Assembly (NCBI GenBank): GCA_029948255.1
Contig: JALIZF010001882.1
Location: 868,001-932,000, forward strand
DNA length: 64,000 bases
From: Telmatactis stephensoni
Taxonomy: Eukaryota > Cnidaria > Anthozoa > Actiniaria > Isophelliidae
Direction of reading: 5' to 3'
Below are positions 11,100 through 22,789 of the stretch, one piece after another. Positions within the stretch are counted from its first letter, which is position 1, and every line of letters starts with the position of its first letter. The notes under the pieces were generated by a model that saw nothing but the letters and a program-made list of their open reading frames with translations, ran no database searches and had not been told where the DNA came from. The translations under genes and the position numbers were made by a program.

Positions 11100-12300
11100 C
11101 AATTCATACTGAAGAGAACATGCATACTGAAAAAAAATCAAGTCTCAGTTTAGAAACTGATAGAGTGATTTATGTTATTAAAACTTACTATCGTGCATGA
11201 CACTAACAAAAATGTCGACAAATAAAAGTCAATTAAGCTATAGTTTGCAAGGTAAAGTGGAAAAGCTTTTAGCGTGTAGTGGACATATGTGGATGCAGAT
11301 AACCAATAGTTGTATTATTTTTAGTAGTAGCAAAAATACCTCCAGACGTATTCGAATCGATCTACATCTACATCTACATTAATTTTATTGAGCTAGTAAA
11401 ATCGTTGGATATCGCTCTAGCTTAAATTAAATTAAAATTAAATAAATAACACTGAAAAATAAAGAAGCGATATATGAACTACATCGTGAAAATCAAAGGG
11501 GTGTCCTGAAATAATCGACACAGGTAGCTCAACTGTCTTTTTTGTCGATGGACAACTTCGTCCCCAGGGCCTTCTCTCTTTTTGCTACAGAATGCTCGCA
11601 AAGACGCCATACTGTGGACGGAAGGTCTAACCGTAACAAAAAAGACGCGTTTTTATATTTATTCCGACCACTGAGTCTGTGTTTTTGTTGTTGTTGTGCG
11701 TGAAAAGCAGGCGTTTAACTATCCCGCACTTCAGCGAGTGATACGTGTTTACGGGTTGCTCGTTCGTTTGTTTGTCGGTTGGTCGGTTAGTTGATTGGTT
11801 GCTTGCTTGGTTGGTTGGTATGTTCTAGCGTCGATCCCTGTAGCAAATTTAAATTTAAACGCACTTCAGCAAGTGATACGCGTTTACGGATTGCTCGTTC
11901 GTTTGTTCGTCGGTTGGTCGGTTAGTTGGTTGGTTGCTTGATTGATTGGTTGGTTTGTTCTGGCGTCGATCCCTGTAGCAAATTTAAGGTCTCATGAACT
12001 TGACTTTTCAGCTTAATTGTGTCACATCCTGGTTGCGGATCTGCTATATTTATACAAGCATTTGTAGTCTTGTGATGTTGAATAGCTGACTCTTGATGTT
12101 GAGTAGCTCTAAAAACACATAGAATTAAGACAGGCGCCTTTGAGATGAGCATTGAAACTATTTTACATAGAATCTATCTTATATTTCCGATTTGATTTTA
12201 CATTTTCAGTATATTTGCATAAAGTTTCACCATGTATACGTAAAAGTAATGAATATAAGCGAAAATATTGAGTGATCAACACAAATGTATACATGAAATT
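11100..12300. other. Intergenic; GGTTGGTTG-rich direct repeat
   Basis: Two direct copies of about 115 bp (11738-11852 and 11862-11977) share GATACGYGTTTACGG, TTGCTCGTTCGTTTG and GCGTCGATCCCTGTAGCAAA. No gene seen. Confidence 0.6.
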
Positions 12301-12307
12301 TACTGAA

Positions 12308-12548
12308 CAGGGTCGTGACATGGTACGTGGGATCAGGGATCACAGGCTTGGGATCGGGATCTCAAGCCATGGGATCGGGGTCACAAACGTGGGATCGGGA
12401 TCAGTAGTCAAATCAACAGGATTCAGGGATCAAAATTTTCACAACTGGGATCAGGGATCAAAATAAGAGACATTTTGGGATCAGGGATCAAAATGTTCGA
12501 CCAAAAAATGGGATCACGAGCGAAAAAACGTACCATGTCACGACCCTG
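12308..12548. mobile_element. 241-bp MITE with internal GGGATC tandem repeats
   Basis: TIR begins CAGGGTCGTGACATGGTACG and closes in perfect inverse at 12548. Flanked by TACTGAA at 12301-12307 and 12549-12555. The interior is a degenerate tandem array of GGGATCAGGGATC. The CAGGG end suggests hAT (inference). Confidence 0.8.
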
Positions 12549-12551
12549 TAC

Positions 12552-12990
12552 TGAACCAACAATTCAAATAAGCAAAATCTACGGCGTACATCAACTAATC
12601 TGGGTCCACTATCAATTCCATTGTTTACAGTTTGGTTTCCCTGACAATATTACGGCATAATCGGCAGTTTTTAAAAAGCTTTATTGTTTATCTGTTACTT
12701 GCCATCAATATATATCAATAATACATATCGTTGTATGAAACTTCAAATCGTAAACGTTAGTAAACACGCACTTTATTGAACTAACAAGCAAAACCGTCAT
12801 CAACTAATTTGGGTACTCATCACTTTCAATGTTTACAATTTGGTTTCCCAGGCAACATGATGTCATAGTACTCTATCAGTTTTCAAAAGCTTTTTGTTGA
12901 TTTATTACTCGTCAGAAATATTATATCAACAATGGATATCGTTATCTGAAACTTCAGCTTTCATGCAGCACTTAAACCTCTTCGGTAAGA
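12552..12990. repeat. Direct duplication reaching into the GPCR 3' end
   Basis: About 220 bp at 12552-12765 recur, diverged, at 12778-12990 (CATCAACTAAT, TTTGGTTTCCC, ATATCGTT, TGAAACTTCA). The second copy contains the GPCR stop codon and last codons. Confidence 0.6.
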
Positions 12991-13894
12991 ACTTAAACAC
13001 CACTTTACGTATTGGTCGTACTTTTATACAATACAGAATTGGATTCAAAAACGAATTGAAGTACATTATAGTATATAGTATATTAAATGCAAGAAATAAT
13101 GATTTTGTGCTTTGCCCATACACGTTTCTCACGATTCTCACTCCTAAGAAAGGTGTATAGCAAAGTATAAACAATAAATACACCCATAGCATGGTCTTGG
13201 ATGTTTTTCTTCTTTGTGCCATGTTGATATTGTTCGTGTTCTGGTTTATCTGCACCTGCTGCTGTTGGCGTTGAATGTCTATTCGATGGCGACGCAGAAT
13301 TCGTAAAATTATAGCGTTGTTAATGGTACATATTGTCAGACAAAATGCGAAAATGAAAACGGTGGACCAGTGTATTATTTCAACATACCACAAATGGGAT
13401 GAAGAAATGAAAAACGCCGTGACCCAAATGAAAACAAGCCCGCTCACAATTCGTCGATTTGTTACAATGTTGGTGTATCGCATGTGGAAGTGTAGAGCTA
13501 TCATTCTTTCGAGGCTGATTAAAGTTACAGTTACAAATGAAACACCCGAGAGAGGAGTCACCAGCACCTTCGACGTCAGGTTAATACCACACAAGACGTC
13601 TGATGAATTTGTAATGTACGCAACTGATGTGATTACAAATATTGGCATCGCCACAGCCCCTGCCCCAAGATCAGTGAGCGCCAAACCACAAAGAAGAACA
13701 TTTGAAGGACAATGTAGCGATGGAGTCTTGTAAATACCAACTAGAACTAGAGAATTCAACAAGATGGTAAAAGGAATGAGAATCGACATAACTGCCGCTG
13801 AGATTATGAACAGTGCGTAAATATCCATCTCATTTCTGGGCCATTCCATATTGCATTGAGCTAACGAAGGTGGAGGGGATGTTTCATTAGTCAT
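12926..13894 (-). CDS. Rhodopsin-like (class A) orphan GPCR, single exon
   Basis: An intact 322-residue plasma-membrane receptor; ligand unknown. Seen: N-terminal sequon NET; TM1 with LNSLVLVGI; TM2 LALTDLGAG (LAxxD type); TM3 ending SLERMIALHFHMRY, with ERM in place of DRY; TM4 Trp; TM6 FILCYTPF (FxxCxxP); TM7 NSFLNPILYC (NPxxY); and a short Cys-rich tail, KRFKCCMKAEVSD. A Cys lies before TM3, but the second extracellular loop is very short and has no Cys, as in melanocortin- or adenosine-like receptors, so the usual disulfide is absent. The first ATG of the frame is used. Intronless receptors of this kind are common in expanded anthozoan families. AATAAA lies at 12901-12906, just after the stop. 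Class is sure, subfamily is not. Confidence 0.93.
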   Translation of the reverse strand: MTNETSPPPSLAQCNMEWPRNEMDIYALFIISAAVMSILIPFTILLNSLVLVGIYKTPSLHCPSNVLLCGLALTDLGAGAVAMPIFVITSVAYITNSSDVLCGINLTSKVLVTPLSGVSFVTVTLISLERMIALHFHMRYTNIVTNRRIVSGLVFIWVTAFFISSSHLWYVEIIHWSTVFIFAFCLTICTINNAIILRILRRHRIDIQRQQQQVQINQNTNNINMAQRRKTSKTMLWVYLLFILCYTPFLGVRIVRNVYGQSTKSLFLAFNILYTIMYFNSFLNPILYCIKVRPIRKVVFKFLPKRFKCCMKAEVSDNDIHC

Positions 13895-13899
13895 CGTGT

Positions 13900-15040
13900 T
13901 TGTCTACCAGTCTAGTTCGTCTTGACCAGGTTACTCCACTGCCTCTATCGCTCACTTGGGTTTGGAGATTGTGCCTGTAAATGACTTGTCCGAGTGGATT
14001 TGAAGAGTTGCAGTTCACCTCAAGTAGGAAGTCTTTAAATCGCAAATGTATGTGTATATATACTTTCAAGTCGAGACAGAATTGGAAATCACGATAGAAT
14101 ACTTCGCAATTTTGGCTTTTCACCTCGTATGTGTTTTAAAACAGTCTAATTACATTTAGTATTATATATCAGTATAGTATTGGAGAGTTTTATGGAATCC
14201 TTGCAGGTTGTTTTGACGCACAGGTGCAATCCTGCTGGCTCAAATAATCTAGTGCCACTTCTTCGAAGTGATATACATTCAAATCATTTGACAGTTTCTA
14301 TTGTCAGCTAGCTGTAAAGCCCTTTTCATCCCCAAAAACCGTGACTTTGAACAAAGGATTTTACTTCCACTGCATGAGGTAAAATTGGAAGAAATAAATC
14401 TTACACGCAATTAGCACGAGCATAAGCGGCAGTATCCATAGCTTTGAAAACTGAGACAAGCACTGCTAATGAGGATTATACACTATTGAGTCTGTATGTA
14501 CCGCTTGAACAAGTTGGTTTTCGGAGTTATAAATTAAAACAATTAATCTCTGAGGTCTTATACCACTCCAACCTGGGAGCGTTTATGTTGGCCCTTAATG
14601 TGTTGCTACATTTTCATATGAGAAATTTGCTTTCTGAATGTCTATAATCTCTGTTCCTCCAAACACATTAAGCTACCCTTAAGAAATCTTCATTTTCCTT
14701 TAGATTATTCCAAAAGCTTAAGTGCACTTCTTCTTTTCCGGCTTACTGTATCAGCTTGAAAGGCGCTCAATAAATATCAAATAGCGCATAGTAATAAACT
14801 TATTGAAACGTTCGGTTCTACCAACACTTCGATTGGCGACGGTCACTTAAGCCGCCTAACTTATGTCGGATTTCTAAAGTACTGTGACATAGTTCTTATT
14901 CAAATAAATAGAGACAATAAAATCTCATACAATCTGAGTATTCCGTGTGTTTGTTCATGTCAATGTGCTCCGATGTCGGAAAGAATATCAAGAGTGCCGA
15001 TATATTAATACCCAGCTATTTCTCACCACAAAGCGTATAC
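13900..15040. other. Intergenic upstream of the GPCR
   Basis: No supported gene. A possible acceptor TTTACAG lies just upstream of the GPCR start, so a 5' non-coding exon is possible but not shown. Confidence 0.4.
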
Positions 15041-15046
15041 TTTTAT

Positions 15047-15732
15047 CAGGGGCGTACAGGGGGGTCCACGATTCACGAAAAATATAAACGTCAAATCACG
15101 AATCAAGGACAACTGTCTGATACATTCCCGAAATAAAAGAAAAGACAATTATTATATACCCTTGTCGATACGCGCGCTCTGATTGGCTGACAGCTGTGCT
15201 TTATCAGAGAACGGAGCACACCGGCTGATGTCAGCAGCGCGAGCTCCAGTACCGCGCGCGCGCACCTTTTGAATTTTTGTACGGAGAAAATCGAACTTTT
15301 TTACTTGAATATTCACTTCAAAATATATAATAAAACCTACGGCTCGTGCTCTCCTTACACTTCTTTCCTGCTTTCGTCACTTCCTGCGTGCTGTATTACT
15401 GAACGGAGCACGGAAAAAGCTGTTCTATTTATTAACTAGAAAGCTGCTTAATTAGGCTCTCAGTACACCGTTCATGCATTCTTTACGTTACATAAGCGCT
15501 TTGAGATTGAATAAAACTAAAAAGCGCGGAACCGGGACCTGATTTACTTTTTCAGTGATTCACGTAGAAAAAGACCACAAATTCTCGAATCTCGAACAAT
15601 TATTTCTGTTTTTCTTGTGTCACGTAAATAATGTTTTTTCATGAATCACAAGAAATGTTTTTTCGATTCCCGAACCACGAAAAATGAAAATGCTTGATCA
15701 CTGCATCACGTAAAAAAACCTGTACGCTCCTG
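15047..15732. mobile_element. 686-bp TIR element, CAGGGGCGTACAGG ends
   Basis: Left CAGGGGCGTACAGG, right CCTGTACGCTCCTG. The CAGGGGCG end is typical of hAT-type elements. Subterminal CACGAATC-like repeats sit inside both ends, and the core has a GCGCGCTCTGATTGGCTG block. Confidence 0.75.
15160..15310. repeat. GC-rich GCGCGCTCTGATTGGC block, copy 1
   Basis: Shares CGCGCTCTGATTGGC, GAGAAC and GCGCGCGCGCAC with 37285-37370. Contains a CCAAT-type core (ATTGG). Inside the 15047-15732 element. Confidence 0.5.
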
Positions 15733-15829
15733 TTTTTATAAATATGTGCTACAATAGAACCTAGACGACTAGTATAGAATGCTAGGTTGTTTTGCTTCCC
15801 AGGCAAATCTTCCGGCAGACCAACTGCCC

Positions 15830-15928
15830 TATCCTCCTCCGCAGGCAACTCTTTTGGGTTTCCTGTTGGGATTCCTTATTTTTCTGACCCCAAAGGAAAC
15901 CCAAAAGAGTTGCCTGCGGAGGAGGCTA
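15830..15928. mobile_element. 99-bp fold-back element with 9-bp target duplication
   Basis: Arms TATCCTCCTCCGCAGGCAAC and inverse. Flanked by CAACTGCCC at 15821-15829 and 15929-15937. Confidence 0.8.
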
Positions 15929-16077
15929 CAACTGCCCAATAAATGATATGATTCAGTCAGCAGTCTAAATCGTCGAATTTTAAGGAATATTTAATAAACG
16001 AGCAGGAGTGTTTATTTTTTCAAGTTTAATAAACTTGAACTTAGCTTGATAAAACACGATTTGCGAAATTATTGAAC

Positions 16078-16961
16078 GGCTTCAAAAATTCTATCGATAT
16101 CATGCAATATAAAGTAATATCCAGCAAAACTTTCAAATGAAATGTTGAAAATACCACAAATTTTTATTATTGAACTTCTTATGGTATTCTGATCATGCGC
16201 GCAATGCACTATCTATCTATGATGCACTATACATCCCACATTTGAAAGAGTTCTTGTATTTGTTAATAGAAAGAGCCTCACGCGTATAGCATTGGTGGTC
16301 AGTTGATGATCTGTTGTGAGACTGTCCTTTATGAGGCTCTATGTCTTCATATAAAATGGATCTTCTTTATCTCTGATAAAGGCATCCTCGTTACTATAGT
16401 ATTCTTTATAATAAGAATACTAACGAATGTCAATCTTTTTATAAAGATTATAATATCTTTATGTAAAGATACATATTCATTAGTATTCTTAATTTAAAAA
16501 GTTCATCAATAATTCATTAGAATTTTAGTCCAATTATGCCGATCATTTCGATCAATTGTATGATGCTTTACACCCCATAATGTCTACCAATTGAATCTGT
16601 GTAGAAAGGTTTATCGTCATTAGTATTCTTAAATAAATTAATGAATACTAATGAGGAATACTTTAGCAGAAATAAAGTCTTCCTTCATTTTATATGAAGA
16701 CTTAGATCCTCATAACGGACAGTCTCATAACACATCATCAACTGACCTCCAACGATGTCAGAGTGATACTCTTTCTATTAACAAATACAAGAACTCTTTC
16801 AAATGTGGGATTTATGATAGCGCATCATGCGCATGATCAGAATACCATAAGAAGTTCAATAATAAAAATTTGTGTTATTTTCAACATTTCATTTGAAATG
16901 TTTGCTGGATATTACTTTATATTGATGGAGTTTTTGAAACATTATGAATGCATTTGAAGCC
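16078..16961. mobile_element. ~880-bp long-arm palindrome
   Basis: Left arm 16078-16420 and right arm 16640-16961 are diverged inverse copies (e.g. AATATAAAGTAATATCCAGC, TTCAATAATAAAAATTTGTG, ATACCATAAGAAGTTCAATA). The spacer holds repeated ATTAGTATTCTTAA. No frame is seen. Confidence 0.75.
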
Positions 16962-17059
16962 TTATGAATGCATGTGACCGATATTGTCCAAGCGATTGGA
17001 CTAAAAGCTAGCCAATTATTGATGATTTTTTAAAGTTATTCTACTGCTTAGTAAAAGAG

Positions 17060-17910
17060 AGAGAGAGAGAGACAAAACAAAACAGAACAGAACAGAACAG
17101 AACAGAACAGAACAGAACAGAACAGAACAGAACAGAACAGAACAGAACAGAACAGAACAGAACAGAACAGAACAGAACAGAACAGAACAGAACAGAACAG
17201 AACAGAACAGAACAGAACAGAACAGAACAGAACAGAACAGAACAGAACAGAACAGAACAGAACAGAACAGAACAGAACAGAACAGAACAGAACAGAACAG
17301 AACAGAACAGAACAGAACAGAACAGAACAGAACAGAACAGAACAGAACAGAACAGAACAGAACAGAACAGAACAGAACAGAACAGAACAGAACAGAACAG
17401 AACAGAACAGAACAGAACAGAACAGAACAGAACAGAACAGAACAGAACAGAACAGAACAGAACAGAACAGAACAGAACAGAACAGAACAGAACAGAACAG
17501 AACAGAACAGAACAGAACAGAACAGAACAGAACAGAACAGAACAGAACAGAACAGAACAGAACAGAACAGAACAGAACAGAACAGAACAGAACAGAACAG
17601 AACAGAACAGAACAGAACAGAACAGAACAGAACAGAACAGAACAGAACAGAACAGAACAGAACAGAACAGAACAGAACAGAACAGAACAGAACAGAACAG
17701 AACAGAACAGAACAGAACAGAACAGAACAGAACAGAACAGAACAGAACAGAACAGAACAGAACAGAACAGAACAGAACAGAACAGAACAGAACAGAACAG
17801 AACAGAACAGAACAGAACAGAACAGAACAGAACAGAACAGAACAGAACAGAACAGAACAGAACAGAACAGAACAGCACAGCACAGCACAGCACAGCACAG
17901 CACAGCACAG
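17060..17910. repeat. (AACAG)159 + (CACAG)7 pentanucleotide array
   Basis: From 17081 to 17875 the sequence is an unbroken AACAG repeat, 795 bp or 159 units with no interruption, then seven CACAG units to 17910. A short (GA)n precedes it. All three minus-strand frames are open (LFCSV repeated), which is an artefact of the 15-nt codon period. Confidence 0.98.
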
Positions 17911-17919
17911 CAAAGAAAA

Positions 17920-18960
17920 GAGAAAGAAAACTTTCTTTCGTCCTATGTAAGGGAATCCAGAAACCGGAATCCACGAATAATTAGACTTTGGATTCTATAA
18001 TAATGTATCGTTGCAACGTCTCGGAAAGAGAGCCCAAAATTACGTACAAAGAAATGTACTTAGTGTCAGGGGGCACCGCTTGCCCCCTGGCATAAAGCTT
18101 ATTACTGTATATACCATGGAGGCCGTGGAGCTACTAATGACTATTTCTGTATGTTCCATATCTGTGGTGGCCTATCAGTGCCAATATTCGAGTTGTGAGG
18201 AAAAGAACCCTTATCCACGAGTTACCATACTTACATACGGGTCTTATATTTCGGAGGCCTGTCACATGATCTTGTTCGCACCTCGCGGGAAGTTCGAAGT
18301 AATGGCGTTGTTTATGCCTATGGCCTCAAAATCATCGAATTTTATAGAGATTTAGTCGTATTTCAAGAATAGTTTGAGTGAAGAATGGAAAACAAGACAA
18401 TGGTACGTCTAAAAGGTAAGAATTACGTTGTTTATTTGATGTATTTTACTGCAAAATGTAGTTCAACTCAACATGTGACTGAAGGTTCAAAATGTTTCTA
18501 GAATATTTGTATCAACATATTGAAGCCTTTAGATATCCGAAACCAACCAATGCATGCAAAAAATGCTCAAATGTTTCTAAGCAAAATGTTTCTAAATCCC
18601 AAGTTTTAAAGTTTTTATCCAGGTGTTGAGGGGGAATGGGGGGTGGGGTGGGGGTTATACTATAAGCTGTCTTTGTCTGTCTGTCTGTCTGTCTGTCTGT
18701 CATTAAAATTTGACAAAATAAAAACACAGTGGCAAGAGCAGTCCTGACTAAATTAATACTGATTAATTCTTTATCATTATTAAACCAATTTAGTGTTAGT
18801 GTCATTTAGGGAATTGTAATTAAGGCATACATGAGTGCAAAATTTTATATTGTTCTCTCACACTTAATGCACAAAATTTTGCTTAATTATGCAATTAATA
18901 TAGTATCGATATTTCTTGTATTCTAACAGCCAGGAGTAATACAAATCCACACATCATGGT
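17920..18960. other. Intergenic; (TGTC)n at 18670-18702
   Basis: No supported gene. Confidence 0.5.
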
Positions 18961-19049
18961 CTCTCCTGCTCATGAGGCTCAGGATTAAGTCCTATCAAAG
19001 ATACATGTATCCAAGGTCCTATCAAAGACATCAGCAAGATTGTGGCTAT

Positions 19050-19412
19050 CAAAGACATCCAAGATCAAGTCCACCCAACAAAGACATCCAAGATCAAGTC
19101 CACCCAACAAAGACATCCAAGATCAAGTCCACCCAACAAAGACATCCAAGATCAAGTCCACCCAACAAAGACATCCAAGATCAAGTCCACCCAACAAAGA
19201 CATCCAAGATCAAGTCCACCCAACAAAGACATCCAAGATCAAGTCCACCCAACAAAGACATCCAAGATCAAGTCCACCCAACAAAGACATCCAAGATCAA
19301 GTCCACCCAACAAAGACATCCAAGATCAAGTCCACCCAACAAAGACATCCAAGATCAAGTCCATCCTAACAAAGACATCCAAGATCAAGTCCATCCTAAC
19401 AAAGACATTCAG
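19050..19412. repeat. 29-bp minisatellite, ~12 units
   Basis: Unit starts CAAAGACATCCAAGATCAAG. The first copies are identical; the last two are 30 bp with CCATCCTAA. A unit length not divisible by 3 explains the three overlapping spurious frames. Confidence 0.95.
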
Positions 19413-19679
19413 TAAACACATCCCTATGTTTTATTGTGATAGTATGTCACATTAAACTGCAAAACCTGATTAGAGGAAATTTATGGCTATTATGACCCTA
19501 AATTGGCTATTTTGGCACTGGATGTTATCCCAAAATTGACTCTGATTGGCAATTGAAAATTTTGTAGACGTCCTCTAGTCTATCCTGATATTGAAGAGTC
19601 ACTATAGTTAACACTTTTAATAACTTTAACTTTTATTATTGACTGATCTTACCAACTTACAATCACTTACTGAACCAGT

Positions 19680-20062
19680 AACTGACACCTTAATTCAACC
19701 TGAGTTACTGACACCTTACCAACCATTTACAGGCAACTTACTAATCACTTACTGACACCTTACCAACCACTTACTGACACCCTACCAACCACTTACTGAT
19801 ACCTTCCCAACTGCTAACAGCTGGCTACTTCCCAACTGCTAATTGGCACCCTACCAACCACTTACCAACACCTTACCAACCACTTGCCAACACCTTACAA
19901 ACTATTTAAGACACCCTACCAACCACTTACTGACACCTTACCAACCACTTACTGACACCTTACTAACCACTTACATGTACTTACACCATACCAACCACTT
20001 ACTGACACTTTACCAGCACTACTGACACTTTACCCACCACTTACTGACACCTTACCAAACAC
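19680..20062. repeat. Degenerate ~22-24-bp minisatellite (ACTTACTGACACCTTACCA)
   Basis: Imperfect units of ACTTACTGACACCTTACCAA and variants, about 15 copies. Confidence 0.85.
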
Positions 20063-20569
20063 TGAATTTCCGATTGTATTTTAATACTATGGATTAGTGA
20101 TCGAATCATTGATTTCACATTAATATGGCAGGGAAAAATTCTTGTGAAAGAATTAGTTTTGGTGCATTGACAATCAGTCACAACTTACTTTCTAGTCCAA
20201 GGTAATTGTTTTGGAAATAGGTGCTTAAAAATATTGAAAGACATGTAGCTTTATGCATGCATATGACTGGCATGCAATAATTGAAAACTAAGTCATAACT
20301 AAAGGCAAAAATGATTTTGTTGAATGTTTTACAAATGTTTTTGATCAAATGATGATTGATCTTTCGAAACTGAAATGAAAATGCATGTAGCCAGTTTTAT
20401 AATTTGACTTTGTTTTGAAATTAAGCTTAAATGTGTTCTAACTCCTGCCAGTGGCTCTCCAATATCTATTTCTTTATTGTTATCAAATTGTCATTCTACA
20501 TTTACTGCTGCAAACATACATGTATGATTTATAAATTACTGTAATTGTTGAGCAAAATACTAGTAAAGC

Positions 20570-20810
20570 AGCATACCTCCCACGAGGTCCTGCCAGCACC
20601 AAAGATATGCTACCTTACTGGCCAGTTGCCTGGTGGTGCTTGCTGTCCTTGCTGGAGCCATACTTAAGGTCATAATCAGTAAATCAATGGCTTCCCTGGT
20701 GTTGGAGGTTATCTGTGAGAATACGCGTCTGCCTGCTCACTGCAGATGTCATGGGTGTATCTTGATGTCATTCATATAACCCAACAAGGAGAAGGTCAGT
20801 GTAAATATGG
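20570..20810. repeat. Dispersed element, inverse partner of 24845-25100
   Basis: GCCATACTTAAGGTCATAAT and CAGTAAATCA recur in inverse at 24985-25010. Similarity extends over the whole block with indels. Confidence 0.65.
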
Positions 20811-22780
20811 GTACAGTTAGTATGCAGGCTTGCTGCGCAGTGGAGCTAAATGTTGCCAGCTACTCATTAGGGCTTGTGATCAAAAATGAATACATTCCTT
20901 TATTGCTGCTATTAAAATGGAATTTATTAAACTGGTATAGGGCAAAACCAGGAACCAAGTCTGCATTAAGTAGTGTTGAACTTCTGATGTTTTCTTCACC
21001 AATAATGTGGCAGATTTTTAGATTTTGACCTTGATTTGAGTTTTTGTGAAAGTACATGTATGTACATGTAATATGGCTGATATCATGATAATGAAATTTG
21101 TCAGATTTCTTGCAAAAAAGAGGATCAGATTGATAAATATAGCTTATTAATTAGCATTACCAAAATGCTAAAAACAAGTCGGAAATACATATGTATGCTA
21201 AAACAAGAAACATGTACTAATTTTCTCCATTTGATGTAAGTTCTAATATGTAAGACCAGTAATCACAAAGTTTTTGAAAATGAGAACGAAGAATAATTAA
21301 TCACTGCAAACATATAGCAAGAAGAATTTTAAGAAAAAATATGTTACTTACTTATTAATTAAAATTCATTATGAAAGAACAATCTATAGCAAGCTATATC
21401 TAATAAGTATATGTGTAGGTATTCCACAAGAGAGGCACAACTTTATATTTATATCTAAAATAAATAAACCTTTTTACAGATTGAATGACAAATGAAAATG
21501 AAAAAGAGGAAAGTTACATGTAGGAAAATGTACAGTTTTTACATTCAAAAATTACTTGTCTGAATCATTGTTTAAAAGAGAGAGAACAGCTGACATTTTG
21601 AGCCTTGGTCCCACTAGTGGAGTAGCGAGGGAGAACCAGTGGGGTGCCCTCCCTAAAATTTTCGACTTGAGCCTTTTTACTTTTCATTTAATTCCCAATA
21701 TTCAAATGCTATCTAAAGTATAGTCCACACTTGGATAATGTTTGTTTTTGTGGCTGGCTGATGCTGGACTCCTTGTGCTATCATCTAAAATTGTTTGACT
21801 TCTGTACTAGATCTAGAATCTGTGTGCTATGATCTAAATGGTTAATGCATTAGCTATGCTTACCTAAAGTTAATTCTACTAGATTTGGTCTTAAATCATT
21901 TTGATATGCAGCAACCAATATTTGGAATAATTTAAATGATCTAACTAGACAGGCACCTAGCCTAAAGAATTTTCTTACTATTATTCGCAAGTGTTTTTCC
22001 ATGATTCCTGTGTACATGGGATGCTTATTAGTTCGATCTATATACATAACGTATTATTTGTATTTTTATATTATTTTGTTTGTTTGTCCTTTTTTCTTCG
22101 AAGATACTAGTATTCATTTAAGTATGCTATCTTAGATCTGAAATGGAAAAAAAAAGAAAAAAGAAAAAAGAAATTAGCTCATTTTGACAAAACTGTATGA
22201 TATCTTCATTTGACAAAGTGGGTTTTTGGCTAATAATTGGCATATTCCATTCCATTATTGGTGAAGAGAATATTGTGAAAATTGTGACTTAGATAAAAAG
22301 TGGAAAATTAATTGAATGTTTATTTTGTAAGAATTTTTTAATCAAAAATGTTTCAATCAAAGATTTCAGTCAAATCCCAAGGTTAGATACATTCTGATTA
22401 ATTATCACTGAAATAAATTATTTTATTTTTCTGAGACAAACTTCTTTTTCCTTCATTAAGTTTTCCTTTGTTGTTTTTCTTCCTGCAATGAATTTATAAT
22501 TTTTGTAAAAAAAAAACATTTCAATGTCCAACAATGGTTGGTAATTATATTTAAGTTGTTGCAAAACAAATGTGTACTATTATTTATACCAAATATTTGC
22601 ATGGCCATTTCTTTAAATGCTCACTTAATTTCTCAGCTTTCAGTGTTTCTTGTGTTGCCTCAGAACTCTATCAAAATTGCTTAATAAGATTTTAACTTAA
22701 GAGGAAGATATTTTCACATTCAAGCATTGGGCAACAAAAATATTCAGCTGAAGAATAAGTGTTGTACAATTACTTTCAGA
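20811..22780. other. Intergenic, nothing recognised
   Basis: AT-rich, only frames under 75 codons without splice support. Confidence 0.5.
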
Positions 22781-22789
22781 AAGTTTAGG

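Noticed and set aside
13275..13733. 152-codon + strand frame
   Set aside because: Shadow of the GPCR on the opposite strand.
17016..17974. Three overlapping ~290-308-codon minus-strand frames (LFCSV repeats)
   Set aside because: They are the three readings of the (AACAG)n array. A 5-bp unit gives a stop-free 15-nt period in every frame, with no other coding sign.
18011..18355. 114-codon + strand frame
   Set aside because: No recognisable domain, no splice partners, and biased only by chance; kept as unsupported.
18972..19455. Three overlapping + strand frames of 109-147 codons with QRHPRSSPPNKD-type repeats
   Set aside because: They are frames of the 29-bp minisatellite; the same peptide appears in all three frames because 29 is not a multiple of 3.
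19680..20062. CRISPR-like array
   Set aside because: Degenerate contiguous minisatellite without constant repeats and unique spacers, in a eukaryotic genome.
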